Below, piece by piece: positions 34,590 through 47,869 of a stretch of DNA of 64,000 bases (positions are counted from its first letter, which is position 1; each line of letters begins with the position of its first letter). The notes beneath the pieces were generated by a model that saw only the letters and a program-made list of their open reading frames with translations, did no database searches and was not told the DNA's origin. The position numbers and the translations under genes were made by a program. This DNA comes from Tribonema minus (taxonomy: Eukaryota > Sar > Xanthophyceae > Tribonematales > Tribonemataceae): NCBI GenBank assembly GCA_017506865.1, contig JAFCMP010000157.1, positions 248,001-312,000 on the forward strand, in the 5' to 3' direction.

Positions 34590-36520
34590 TGCGGCACTCG
34601 CTGCAAGCCCCGAAGCATCACTAAAGGCGGCATCGCAGCGAAGTAGTACAGGGCTATCCGCCCCGTTCCAGTCGCCAGCTTGGCAAACACAGAACAGCGA
34701 GCGCCAGACCCCAGTTGTAGAGACAAGCACCGCAGATAGCACTTAGAGGTCGGCCGGCTACGTTGGGACAACGCATACGCTACAGCGCTTGGACCAAAAA
34801 TCGAGCACGCGGGGCTCGCACGAGCGCGAGCGCGCTTCGACTGGCGAGAGCTGGCTTGAGAATACACATGCACGGACCTCGACACCATCAAAAGCAGACC
34901 TGGGGTCGTAACGGCATACACCGTGGCACAGCTTGGCCTCCGCCAACAACCAGCAGCGGCCCTGAGGATGCGCAGATAAATGCATTGGAACGCGCGCGAA
35001 ATCCGCGGAGGCCGCCTGACGTGTGCCTGTGACAGACTGTGATGTTAAGCTTGGCAGCTCCCGCTTTCGGCCACAGCCTTTGTGAGACGTAGAAACGGCG
35101 CCGCTCCACACTGTTGGCCGCCAACAGTCTTTTGTCCTCATTAGCAGCGCGGTCGCCGCTGCAGCTTCCGCAGCAGCAGCTGGCGCGCGTGCTGCGACAC
35201 CTGCCGCACCTGCAGCAGTGCTCACAGAACTTCAAGTTCAAGCAGTGACGTCGTACACAGCGCGCGGTGGAGCTGTGCATGCCAGTTGCGCACGTGAGCA
35301 GGCCGCAGGCAGACGCGGCAGCAGCAGACGGCAGTGGCGCTGGACGGCGCTGCTTTTACCGCGGCACCGGGCGTCCCAGCAGCAGCGCTCACTGAACTTC
35401 AAGCAGCGACGTCGAGTACTTCAACAAGTACTGCGCGATGAAACCGTACAGACTCATTCACGCATGGGACAGGACCACAGGCGAGTGCAGCAGCGGCGGA
35501 AGGCAGTGGCGCTGGACGGCGCAGCTTTTACCGCGGCGTCAGCTTGCGCGAAAACCTCGAAGAGGTGGCGGCATTCTCGGCGGGGCGGCAGCAGCAGCAG
35601 CAGCGGCGGCGGCGGCGGTGGTGCAGCGGCGGCGGCGGCGGCGGTAGCGGTAGCGGCGGTGGCGGCGACAGCGGTAGCGGCGGCGCCAGTGCAGCGGAGG
35701 CGGCGCAGCGGCGGTGGCGGCGGTGGCGGCGGTGGCGGCGGGGCAGCGGCGGCAGCGGCTGCTGCGGCGACGGCAACGGCACCGCAGCGTTCGGGCAGGC
35801 TCCTTGATACGCGGCCATGGCAGCAGTGGACATCGTTGAGGTACTGACCACGGGGCATGGCAGAGGTTCACGTATGTTTGTTTGCTGGGTACACGGCTCA
35901 AATTGCGTGATGCCTATTGTACCGCGTGCGCACGCTGACGCTACAACTGTAACATATACCTCTATACTCTTTGAACGAGGAATATGTGTTATACTTTGAG
36001 GTGCGAAAGGCTTGTGGCCCTGTGAACGTACTGCAAAGCTGCCACTGGCAGACGATGACGAAACAGCAACTCCGTTGCACTACTGAAATGGTCTCCCTGT
36101 AGAGGGGCATGACTGCATGTGCACCTGACACGACAGGGGCGGGGAGCAGGTGGACGAGGCCGCTGAGGAGGGGGGGGGGCAATTAATTTCTTTTATCTAC
36201 ATATAGAGGGGGGTGATAATTCAAATTGGCAGAGCACGTTGGGCTGCCTCGTGCTGTCACAGCACAGCCCCCGCCAGAACTAGCCTCGAAGCACAATTCT
36301 CCTTTTATTTTGGCGCCCTAGGCGAGAGTGGTTTGAAAAGTGGTATTACCTCATTTTGTTTGTGTGCCCCACGAGAATGAGCTCGGAAAGCGCTGCAATA
36401 CTGCGTGCGTTGTGGCCTCCGTGGGCAGCTGCATTGTGTTGCGCGCCAGCGACAGAATGTTGAGAGTCGCCACACAAAAAGGTTGAAGAATGTACACCGC
36501 GACCCAACGAGCGGAATTGT
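34590..36520. other. No recognised gene; GC-rich repeats
   Basis: A unit with GGCAGTGGCGCTGGACGGCG ... GCTTTTACCGCGGC occurs twice (about 35329 and 35502), each near TTCAAG words. A CGG/GGC-rich stretch at 35576-35770 creates long Gly or Pro/Ala frames on both strands that I do not accept as genes. 35860-36520 is AT-richer and featureless apart from a G-run at 36170-36178. Confidence 0.45.
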
Positions 36521-36539
36521 TTTACGCGTGAAAGAGTGT

Positions 36540-37240
36540 GCATCTTGTCAATGTGCGCGGCCAAAGGTCATGCGCAGCTTCTTCCGCGCGCCGGAGACAA
36601 CGTACTTGTTGCTGTATAACTGCCAATAATTTTTCATGTAATTGCTCACACTTGAACTCCATGTAAACAGGGCCTTGCTGGCCCGTATGATTTTATATGA
36701 TTTGGCCACAAATCAAGCCCGCCTTGGGGCTGCTATAAACACGCAATCACAAATACGTGCGCAGCTCCTTCCGTGCGTCGGAGACAACGTACGTGGTGCT
36801 GTATAACGGCTGACAGCTCGACAGTTGCTGAGGTTGTCCTCAATGTAAAGCGGGCGTTGACTGGCTGGGCCGTCCAATTCTCACAACTCATATAGTTCAA
36901 ATATTCTCATGATTTCGTATGCATACAATTCACATATTCATATTATTCACAGGGCTCACACCAAGCCCGCCTTGAGCTGCTATACGTTCACGAACACAAC
37001 TACTTGATGGCATGCATTGGTGGCGTAGCGACCGGCATCTGACTTCTGAGGGCTGCCACGTCCTTCACCTGTTTTTGTACACATAGCCCCAAACCAAACT
37101 CGTCCTAAGGCTGCTATAAATTCACGAACATGAGCACTCAATGTAATGCATGGTTGCTAGCGACCGGCATCTGACTAACTCTAACTCTAACTCTAAACCT
37201 AGCCCTAACCTAGGCCCGCGCTGTCACGTCCTTCAGAGGC
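36540..37240 (+). repeat. Diverged tandem repeats around a possible exon edge
   Basis: GCGCAGCTTCTTCCGCGCGC ... GGAGACAACGTACTTGTTGC (about 36572) recurs at about 36760 with changes. A second unit, AAGCCCGCCTTGGGGCTGCT ... ACCGGCATCTGACT, recurs at about 36715, 36965 and 37095. The pattern resembles the exon-edge echoes of the GH10 gene, but no gene is identified. Confidence 0.6.
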
Positions 37241-37639
37241 TGTGAAGCAGTGCTGATGCTCATGCAGCAGTGCTCAACACCTGTGTCAATCCCCCGCCTG
37301 CATGCTGATCTCAAGAGATGCACACTTCAATATAGCACCCCGCTGCCACATGTTGAGCCGTGGCAACAGGTAGTCAGCAACTGTATACCTGACGCCCAAA
37401 ACCGTGCCACCAATCTCTGACAGTTACAAACTTGGACACAGATCCGTGAGCCCGCCTTCACCTCGCATTTCTTTGTCTCTGCTGAGCTGCGGCTGCAGGG
37501 CCATGGAAGGCACCCTCGCGACACCGCACGAGGTACGTATGTATCGTACATTGAAGCATGGCGTCGCTGTACGACATACATGTGTGTTGCGTACTTACTT
37601 ATATGTAGACGCGCATCCACCTCGACCTGTGTATCATAA

Positions 37640-37735
37640 TCATAATCAGCGGCGACTACGGTTATTGGCGGAAGGCACTTGCGGCTGACCACTGTCACCC
37701 AGAGCTCCACGATCTTCTGAATCGTTCCCATTGAA
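37640..37735 (+). repeat. Dispersed repeat copy 2
   Basis: CGGCGACTACGGTTATTGGC and the following GGAAGGCACTTGCGGCTGAC ... CAGAGCTCCACGATCTTCTG match 55893-55985, and in reverse 7300-7362. Confidence 0.75.
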
Positions 37736-37969
37736 GCACAAGCATTGCCTCGCTTGGTGTCAGCGCGAGTTCCCCACCGCCCAGCTGCGACGCAGCAGCC
37801 AGCGGCAGTGCTCAGATTACTGCCAGAGCACGCGCGCCAGTCAGACATGCATGATGCGCTTACGTCGTTGTGCTTACCTTACGCCGTCACACCACATGCC
37901 TCATCACGGCCTCGTCACGGCGTGCTGCTGCAGGCGGACCTGCGCTCTGCGCGCCACGCGTGTCGCGCA

Positions 37970-38005
37970 GGCGGCAGCAGCAGCGGCAGCAGCAGCAGCA
38001 GCAGC

Positions 38006-38038
<33 letters not shown>

Positions 38039-38110
38039 GGCAGCAGCGGCAGCAGCAGCGGCAGCAGCGGCAGCGGCAGCGATGGCGGCAGCGGCAGCAG
38101 CAGTATCAGC
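37970..38110 (+). repeat. (CAG/GCAGCG)n trinucleotide-rich tract
   Basis: GGCAGCAGCAGCAGC-type sequence encoding Ala, Gln or Ser runs depending on frame. The long frames here are not accepted as genes. Confidence 0.9.
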
Positions 38111-38192
38111 GCTCAACACGCGGACGCGGCAGGAAGCGCATCAGCTTTGCCAGCAGGTAATTGGCGAGCAGTTCGGTGCTGCTTGAGGTGTT

Positions 38193-38224
38193 GTTAGGGT
38201 TAGGGTTAGGGTTAGGGTTAGGGT
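38193..38224 (+). repeat. Interstitial telomere-like (TTAGGG)n
   Basis: Five perfect TTAGGG units, followed within 10 bp by a retrotransposon-tail-like word (TTTTTTGCGCCCTAAGC). Confidence 0.97.
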
Positions 38225-38319
38225 CAGGCTTTTTTGCGCCCTAAGCAAAGTTTCAAAGTCGTCAAGTACAGTGCTAATGAGAAGTGCAGTAGCACGGTTC
38301 ACAGATCAGAGGTGCACAC

Positions 38320-38430
38320 TTGGATGTGGTCGTCATTGAGGCGCTTTCAGATCGTCACATGACACATGAATTCTGTACTATAAGCTGTAATGCAGGTCAT
38401 CAGAGCTTCTTCGCACCCTGAGCGATAACT
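38320..38430 (+). repeat. Retrotransposon 3'-tail copy
   Basis: GCGCTTTCAGATCGTCACAT, CATGAATTC and CTTCTTCGCACCCTGAGCGA align with the tail at 9240-9340 (CACTTTCAGACTGTCATACG ... TTTTTCGCGCCCTGAGCGA). Confidence 0.7.
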
Positions 38431-38439
38431 GACAAGATC

Positions 38440-40510
38440 TCACAGCACATCAACGTGTGCGCCAACGGGCCCGCAGAAGCTCTCTTCTTCAAATGTTGCA
38501 ATGCGACCGGCAGGGTATGTAGGTTCCGTCCCATCATTATTTAGTGTGACAGGGCTGCGCTGCGCCAGCAATGCTGCGGGCGCCGCCGGCTTTGCTGCGT
38601 GTCGGTGCGCCGTAATTGTATATTTCCGTTGGGGCCGCAGATGACAAGATGAGCGCTGACACACCGGAACTAGTGGGGGGCATGTAGGTATGTGTTCGAT
38701 ACTGTACAGCCTTAACCCTAACCCTAAGTCAGCGCTTTGCGTATGTAGGACCCTGGTGCTGCAGCGGACTGAATGAGCACACTGGAACGCAAATGGTGGT
38801 ATGTAGGTATGTATATGATACCGTACAGCGGCAACACACACAGCGATCCGCGTCATCTGCCCGGTGCCGCAGGCTGCATGACAAACAGACAGACAAGATA
38901 CTCGGTCCTTACATCTGATGCCCACTTCATCAGGCTTATTATTCTACACGTGTTAAATATGCATGCAGCGGCTCGATCAATGGCAAGTGCGCACACTTCA
39001 AGCGAGGCAAAACCAACTTCAAGCGATGCTGATTTCACTGCTCCTTTGTGCGCCTGCTCCCCACCACAGGGCGCAAAGCCAAGTACAACCATCGGCAATG
39101 CTGTCTGTGAGTGAGAGCCCTGCGGCGGGGAAGTTATCTTCAACTTGAAGTCATCACCATACGTGCGCCGGGGGCCCGATAGTCCCCTTCGGCAAAGTAT
39201 CACTTGTTGAGCATTGAACATCTGCCCTAATGTTCTGTTGCATGCACTGGCGTGTGGTGTGCCCATCGGCTGTTGCCGAGTTCAGCAATCTTTGGATGCA
39301 CTCTCATCAGGGTATCCGCCCCTCGAGCTGATGTAAATAAAGTGCTTTCATCACCTCTTGCTTCGGGCGCATAAAGGCCCACATGATTGGTGTCCAGCAT
39401 GCAATCAAAAAAATATTAACGTAAAACAAAGAGTCTCAAAGGCGCATTGACGATCACTTTTGAACGACATGGCCAAGAAGTGTACTTGTGTTGTTCAAGC
39501 TGAGCATTTCACCACTTGCACACACGGCACAAGTTATTGGGCACTTTTGACATATATCAATGACATTGTGTGTCCTCAAGATGTGTCGCTTCTCCGAACT
39601 GCCGCGTGCATTTTTTTTGTTGCTGCGTCAGCGCTCCACAACTCTTCAGCGCCACCTGCCTCCAGAGTGTGCACCGTCTTGTGCGGCAGTTCGCACATTA
39701 CTATAGCAGCGGGGATTGAGCATATGCCTCAGGCTAGTAAAGTATTCGAGCGCTTCCAGTTGAAGTTGAAGTTGGTGCCACCGCGGCGGGCCGTGCTCTT
39801 GACACTCATGGTGCTTGGGTTTTTTTAATCTAATGATAAGCTTAAATTGCATAGGCGAGTAACTTGTTGAATTACAATGTTACATCGGCTTAGAGGTGAT
39901 GAGAAGCAGTACACTCCGGGTAATAGGACGCTTGATCAGGCCATCACCTTCTGTAATCACGCTTCAAGTTTGACCAGTATGATAAGTATCATTCTGGTCA
40001 AAGTTGCCTCAGCTCTCTACTTCAGTACATTGCAAGGCATGAGGGCAACCATTGCCGTCCTCCTGCAGATGTGTACCGCCACATCAATTGTGGTGCAAGT
40101 GCGAATACCTTGGTCTGCTGCTGTCTGCAGCTGCTGCGCGCTGCCCTGCAGCAAGTGTGTACTTCAAATTCAAGTACCTAAGGTTGCCCCGCGCACACGC
40201 ACGTCAGCCTTGAAGTGCATGCTCTCACGAGGCTGTAGGTTTGATCTTTTAAAAAATAACGTATGAATTTTGTGCAGTCAGCCACATGACTCACAGGCGT
40301 ATGACTTGTCACTGCAAAAGTCAGAGTTTCAAGTCACTCGCCATTGGAGAGTCGTCTCGGGTGAACTCATCCTGCTGTAAATTTCCTCAAGCGTCATACT
40401 GTAGCTGGCCTGTGTTAACGCGTAACAGTGAAAGCTCTGCTGAGCGGTTGCTCTGGCGCGCCACAGCTTCACCTGTAGCTCTTTTTGTGAAGGAACTTGG
40501 TTCATCAAAA
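38440..40510. other. No recognised gene
   Basis: Apart from the tail copy, no conserved coding or structural signal was recognised. A short CCCTAACCCTAA word lies near 38712. The upstream region of the GH10 gene begins here; no TATA-like promoter is convincing. Confidence 0.4.
39340..39480 (-). repeat. Retrotransposon 3'-tail copy (diverged)
   Basis: Read on the minus strand it has TTGGCCATGTCGTTCAAAAG, ATGCTGGACACCAATCATGT and GGGCC(T)TTATGCGCCCGAAGC, resembling the 12.96-13.2 kb copies. Confidence 0.55.
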
Positions 40511-43500
40511 ATGCGGCCTGGATACCTGGCAATGCTCGTTGCAGGCGCTGCAGGCGCTGCAGCAGCTTCAGCACCTGGCGCAGCAGCAACAGATGTGAAC
40601 TTGCTGGACAATCCTGGGTTTGAGAGCGGCTTGAAGAAGTGGAGGCTGACTGGGGGCAGCTCTGGTGCATGTCCTGTGAAGGCTCGGACTGGGAAGCGTG
40701 CTGCTGGCGTAGTACCCTTTGACGACCGTGCGAGTGAGTGATTAACATATATATTGCCATGCTTCACGAACCTCTAGCCTTGCCTCCACTATGCATATGC
40801 AAAATGGCAGAATAGTCTTTCCAGCAAGCTTGACTTCATGGTCGCTTTTGTAGAAGGTGCATGCATGCTACATGATTGCGTATGCATACAATGTGATATG
40901 TCCGTGCATAGTATGCCATCGCTTCAACGGCAATCACTCAGCCAAATGTCTCAGTGGCCGGCACCACCAGAGATTCACCACTGCTGTTTGGCACATAATG
41001 TCTCAGCCGCAGCTGCGGAGCAGTCTACTGCTGCAGCTGAAGCAGAGGCAGTCAATATGCAAATCAATTGCAAAAGTGTTGGCTCACTGATGGCATCAAG
41101 CAGCAATACACATCCGCAGCGCTCATCAGTCAACCCAGTCTATCGTATTATCTATTATTAAGCCCATGGGGCAAGTTTTTTTATAAGAGCGAAAAAAGGG
41201 GGATGGGGCGCCATTAACTACATGGAGAAAAAAAGGATGGGGTGCATTCATGTTTGAGCCGTTTCAGCTCATTTATTACCATCATGAGTTGCCAGCATGC
41301 TTCTACGCCGCTCCTGAAACCGTATATATTGCCATGCTTCACGAACCTCTAGCCTTGCCTCCACTATGCATATGCAAAATGGCAGAATAGTCTTTCCAGC
41401 AAGCTTGACTTCATGGTCGCTTTTGTAGAAGGTGCATGCATGCTACATGATTGCGTATGCATACAATGTGATATGTCCGTGCATAGTATGCCATCGCTTC
41501 AACGGCAATCACTCAGCCAAATGTCTCAGTGGCCGGCACCACCAGAGATTCACCACTGCTGTTTGGCACATAATGTCTCAGCCGCAGCTGCGCAGCAGTC
41601 TACTGCTGCAGCTGAAGCAGAGGCAGTCAATATGCAAATCAATTGCAAAACTGTTGGCTCACTGATGGCATCAAGCAGCAATACACATCCGCAGCGCTCA
41701 TCAGTCAACCCAGTCTATCGTATTATCTATTATTAAGCCCATGGGGCAAGTTTTTTTATAAGAGCGAAAAAAGGGGGATGGGGCGCCATTAACTACATGG
41801 AGAAAAAAAGGATGGGGTGCATTCATGTTTGAGCCGTTTCAGCTCATTTATTACCATCATGAGTTGCCAGCATGCTTCTACGCCGCTCCTGAAACCGGTA
41901 CGACTTCTGGAAAGCCAGCTGCTGCTTCTGGAAGTGTGAGTCTAGCTACATTATTAGCTGTCTTTCTGTGTGCTCTGCACGTCGGTGACCGTGCATGCGT
42001 GCGCACACACAATGTGGTGATGTAGCATGAGTCACTGAGTGTGCAAAGTACACGTACACAGATGATACATGCAGCGTATGCATGTAAGAAAAGGGGGGGG
42101 GGGGCACGTTATTGTGAGCGAAAAATAAGGGTGGGGCGTCATTTTGTGAGGGCTCGGAAACTCACCAAAAAACTCGCCCCATGGGCTTAATTATAGATAA
42201 TACGGTACGCTCTCAGCTTCTTCGCCTCTGGCAGGCTGGGCAGAAGCCTCATGGTGTTACAGCGCCAGTTTGCAGGTGTAGCCATCATGTCAATCTAAAA
42301 AGTGCTTGTGAGGCGTAGACGTGTCAATCAGGAGTACAATACTGCGCCGTGCAAGCATATACGTGATGCATGCGTGCACGCACAGCTACGGATGTCAAGC
42401 TGCAGGAGGCTCCGTGCAAGCATATACGTGGTGCATGCGTGCACGCTTAGCTATGGATGTCAAGCTGCAGGAAGCGCTGCACCAATAAAGCGTTTGATTC
42501 ATCAGAGATCCGCCTCTGGCCATCCGATGAGTAAGCTTTGAGTAATTGCGCGCATGGCAGCAGATGGAGGCGACCGTAATGCTTGTCGCTTCAATTTAAC
42601 TTCAAGTTGACGTTGGCACATATGCGTTCGTACAGGTGTTGTCGATGCCATTGCATACATCTACTGTACATGCACCGAAACCTGCGCTCTCATCACTTCA
42701 AGTTGAAGTTAGCGAGCACGCACGCACAGGTGTCGTCAATGTCCTTGCATACACCTACTGTAGAGGCACCGAAATACACGCAATCGCATTCGGAAAAAAA
42801 GTGTGGGCGCATGGCACCATCATGATGGCACTTGACATGTATCAGCACTCAGGTGGTATTGACACAGCAAAAGTCGGCACATGTTGAGGGTGGGGTGCTC
42901 ACTGACGTGCGACCTCTGAGTCAGACAGGGGCCGCGTCGTGTTCTTGATTCATTTCGTCTGTTACATAGCAACCTGTGCACATGCTCTAGTGAGTTGCGT
43001 CTGCTTGGCAGCTGCTTGGTAGCTGCTTGGTCGTCCACCTCTGGCACGGTGGTGGCGCCATGCGCTGTCAGGTATCAAGGACCGTCTGTGACAGCTATGA
43101 TGGAGGCACGCTGAATCAGCCTCAGAACCAGCACCGTGTCATCATAGACGACCCTGAGACCCCGCTTGTGCTAAACTCCCTTTGACTTCCCATGGTGCTG
43201 AACTCCACTGTCCAAGTCCCCACCAGCTTTCATTGCAAAAAGTTAGGGTTAGGGTTAGGGTTGAGGTGAGCCTGTACTCAATTTCCAAAAGCAAGCTCAA
43301 TGCGCCTCATCGTGCCGCGCTTGGAGTGCGCAACCATAAAAGCGCTGCCAGTCTGAGATGCGCAACTCATATGCATCAGCAACTGGTGCGACGACCTCTG
43401 AGGCGCGTGATTGAGGGTTAGGGTTAGGGTTAGGGTGAGGGTCAGGGTTAGGGTTAGGGTTAGCCCTAACCCTAATGATAACATGAAGGTGATGACACGC

Positions 43501-46500
43501 TCATGCTCGATCATGGAAAACCTGAACACAGATTCATCGATGATAGCATTAAGATGATGATGCCCTCACGTTCGATCATTGACCACACGCCCCCCCCCCC
43601 CTCCCCCTTCCCCCCTCCCTCCCCTTCGCCCCCCCCTCCTTCGCCCCCCCCCCCCCCCCCCTCCCTCTCCACCAGGACTCTCGCAGCAGCTCTCCAACAT
43701 CGAGGCCAGCACCCCCTACCACATCTTCGCCTACATCTGGCTGCCAAGCGACTCAAAGTGCGCGCTCGCGAGCGACAACGTGCAGTGCCCCTTCCTGTCG
43801 GTGCTCTCCGACGGTTACAGCGTGGGCGGCGGGAACCTTCTCAGCGCCGTCCCGGGGGCGTGGAACGCGGTTTCGGGCGCGTTCTTCGTCAACGCGCAGC
43901 AGGCGCGCGGGCGGATCGCGTTCAGCGTCACGCGGCTGACGCCGGGGGAGAAGGTGGGTAGGTATGGCGGAGCTGCGCAGCATACCCCCTAGATGAAGTG
44001 CGGGCGCATTTGAAGGTTCAAGGTGGTGATCCAGCAGGTTCCATGCGCGGGGCAGATCGCGCTCGGCGTCACGCGGCTGACGCCGGGGGAGAAGTGGGTA
44101 GGTATGGTATGGTGCTGAGCATCAGCAGCGCATCATACCCCTCAGGTGGGAGATGAAGTGGGGGCACCTTTGAAGTTTCAAGGTAGGCAGGCAGGTATGG
44201 TGGTGCGGAGCATCAGCAGCGCGTCATGTTTTTTAAAGACAGGGCAAATTTGAAGTTTGGAAGTTAGTGACCTGGCTTTTTTCAGGTGCGAGGCTTCGCG
44301 TGTGATTCGCGCGTGTAGGTATGGTGGTGCTGAGCATCAGCAGCCCACACCCCTCAGATGGAGTTTTCGAAACAGGGGGCACGTTTGAAGGTTGAAGTTG
44401 GTGCTCTGGCAGGTTCCATGCGCAGGGCAGGGTTTTGCGTGTGGTTCGAGCGATCGCGCGCGTTGGCTTGTGCAACCAAGTACGAGACGGTTCTTGAACA
44501 GCAGCACACCTCACATCAACACGTCAAATTATACGCATATATATGTACTCTGGAACACGCACTACTGTGCGCTCGCGTCGATGATACGCTGGTCCAATTG
44601 CTCCAGCGTGCGCAGTCGCAACCTCAACGTGTCATTGACGTTTGTCAATGTTACTGATCACGGAAAATGTGGGCTCAAATCTGAGCAGGTATGCATACAA
44701 GTAGACGATGTCCTGGTACGGCGTTGATTGACCCCTGACCCAAAGCGCGATCTACTTCACTATCTTTGCTACTAGTACTCACAACATTGTGTGCTCGCAG
44801 TTGCTGGGCAGGTATATATTTGATGATGTGATGGTGCGACGCTCTGGCGTTCGCGACTTCCCTGATTGCTACATTGTCAGTGACATCTACAATAATGTAT
44901 GCTCAAATCTGATGGGTAGGTATGTATTGACAACGTCATGGTGCGGCGCTCCAGCGTGCGCCAGTTCATCCTTCATTCAACTCTCACTCATGCGCGACTT
45001 CATCGTTTGCTAAATTGTCACTAACATGCTTCTATGTATGCTTGGATCTGGTGGGTAGGTATGTATCGACGACGTCATGGTGCGGCGCTCCAGCGTGCAC
45101 GACTTCCCTGTTGCTAGATTGTTACTGACTTGTACAACAATGTATGCTAAAATCTAATGGGCAGGTATGTATCGACGACGTCATGGTGCGGCGCTCCAGC
45201 GTGCGCGACTTCGTTGTTGGCTAAATCTACACGTTGTTGGCCAAACTTCACTCTTCGCCCAACTCTTACCATGCACGTTGATTTGTGCTCAAATCTGGTG
45301 GGTAGGTATGTATTGACGACGTCATGGTGCGACGCTCCAGCGTGCGCGACTTCCGCGCGCCCAGCGACGCGCTCATCAACAGCAACCGCAAGCGCGACGT
45401 GACGCTCCGCATTGGTGAGCGCTGCTGCTGCTGCCATGCCATCAGATGCCTATTTGATCACATCACATCATAGGTGTCCATGTATGTATGCATTTCTGAT
45501 CTGATTAGATGTGTATGGTATTGTAAAGAAGAGAGAGGTACCGCGTATACGTTTGCTGAAGGATATCGAAGCAACCGCAAGCGCGGCGTGACACTCCGCA
45601 TAGGTAAGCGCTGCTGCGGCTGAATTCTTGCCATCAGATGCCTATCTATAAATACGTGTAGTGACCATAAAGTACAAGGGTATTTTGTGCGCGCTTGTTG
45701 AGCGTATCGCAGCAACCGCAAGCGCAACGTGACGCTCCGCATAGGCGAGCGCTGCTGCTGCTGACCATAGTAGACGTATCCTGAAGTATGCGCTTCTGGT
45801 TTGGCTACATTACACACTTCTATGAAGTACTTCGAAGTGCAGAAGTATAGGTTCTGCTCTTTGTATGTATGCGCTTGTTAAGGATGTTGCGCGCAATGCA
45901 GTGACACTCCGCATAGGTGAGCGCTGCTGCTGCTGAATCCCTCCCATCACAAACCCATTTGAGAACCTCAAAGCATGCACCTCTGATTTTCGATAACATC
46001 ACATAGACTTTGAAGTAAGTGAATTGTGTAGAAGTATAGAGTTGCTGTGTAGGCATTTGCTGAAGGATATTGAAGCAGCTGCAAGCGCGGCGTGACAAGT
46101 CAGGAGTTGAAGTCAGGAGTTAAAGTCAACCCAGGAGGAGGGCCAGATCATGCTACAAGCAGTTTGCAAGTAGGGTTTGGGTTAGGATTACTCGTGACGG
46201 TACTGTTGCCAATCACATTGTGTGGACCATTGGTGTATTGCCAATTCAGTCATGTGAACTTGTGATGATTGCGGCCCCCCGCATAAATGAGGATTACTCA
46301 GGACGGTGCTGTTGCCAATCACATTGTGTGAACCAGCGACGTGTTGCAGTGACGTGTTGCCAATCACATTGTGTGAACCAATCACATTGTGCAAACCAAT
46401 CATGTGTTACAAGATGTCACCCGCTGCTGACTCTTGCCAATCACATAGTGTGGACCAATGATGTGTTGCCAATCACATCGTGCGAACCAATGCTGATTGC

Positions 46501-47832
46501 CTCTCAGATAAAAGCGGCAACGCTTAGGAGCCCGTCAGAATCGTGCAAAACAGTACTGTTGCTAATCACACCCTGCAAGCCAGTGATGTGTTGCCAATCA
46601 CAACCTGTGAATTAATGCAATCAAATCATGTGACCCGATGCTGTGCAAACCAATGACGTGCTGTCAATCCCAGTGTGTGAACTTGTGATGAATGCAGCCT
46701 TCCAGGCAAAAGAGGATAACTCTTGACGGTGCTGTTGCAGATCGCATCGTGCAAACCAGCAACATGTTTCCAACCGCATCGTGCAGACACTTTTGCCGAT
46801 CACATTGTGCAAACCGATAACGTGTCGCCAATCACATTGTGCAGACCAATGACGTGGTGCCAATCACACGTGTGAACCGGTGATGATTGTGGCCTCTCAG
46901 GCAAAAGCGACACCTCTCAGGAGCCCGTCAGAATCGTGCAGAACAGGCTAGCGTTCCCCATCGGCTCGGTGCTGAAGCCGCGCGCGCTTGAAGGCGAGGG
47001 CGATGGCGCGCGCTACAGGTGGGTGTCGCTGTGTGAGCACTGACGCAGTCGCTTAAAGTTGATGATACTTGAAGTTGATGGCGATTGAAGTTGAGGCGAT
47101 GGCCCGCGCTATGGGTGACCGTCACTGCTGAAACTGACACAGGCACTTGATGATGGCAGTTGAAGTTGAGGGTGATGGCCTGCGCTACCGGTGAGCGTCA
47201 CTGCTGAAACTGACACAGGCACTTGGAGATGATGGCAGTTGAAGTTGATGGTGATTGAAGTTGGCCCGCGCTACAGGTGAGCATTGCTGCTGAGCAATGA
47301 CACGGGCAGTTGACGGACATTCATTAATGGCAGTTGTAGTTGATGGCGATTGAAGTTGAGGGCGATGGCGCGTGCGCGCCCAGGTGAGCGCCGCTGCTGA
47401 GCACTGACATGGGCGCTGTAAAGTTGATGGCGATTGAGCTCTCTGTAGCCGTAACCCTACGCGCGAGCGGCGCTGCGCAGCCCAGAGACGCGCGCAAGAG
47501 CTGGCAGCGACACGACTCGTTCATCCTGAGCTGCGCAGGGCGGGAAAGAGGGCCCTTAATTGAGCACTACTGTATGCGGGGTCAGGTTGCGGTTAGACAT
47601 AGTTGGGTCAGGGATATACATACTTCTAGTTCAAACCGAGACAATCGACCGTGCGCTCTGACTTTGTGTGCCTTGTTGACCAGCTTGTTTGTCCTAGTCG
47701 TATCACTTGATGACTCGATGATGAGGGTTGGGGTTAGAATGAGGATTAGGGTTAGAGCCAGAGTTGGGCCTAACCCTTCCTGACTTCATGCACGTCGCGA
47801 TCTCAATCTGAGTGGGAGACGAGCCTCCATTG

Positions 47833-47869
<37 letters not shown>

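Noticed and set aside
35454..35901. Pro/Ala-rich minus-strand frames at 35.5-35.9 kb as a fourth Ala-rich paralogue
   Set aside because: The composition is similar but the CRPAAA and KRKA blocks are missing.
40838..41736. Two almost identical 107-codon ORFs in tandem
   Set aside because: They only reflect the 575-bp intronic duplication. There is no motif and they lie inside the xylanase intron.
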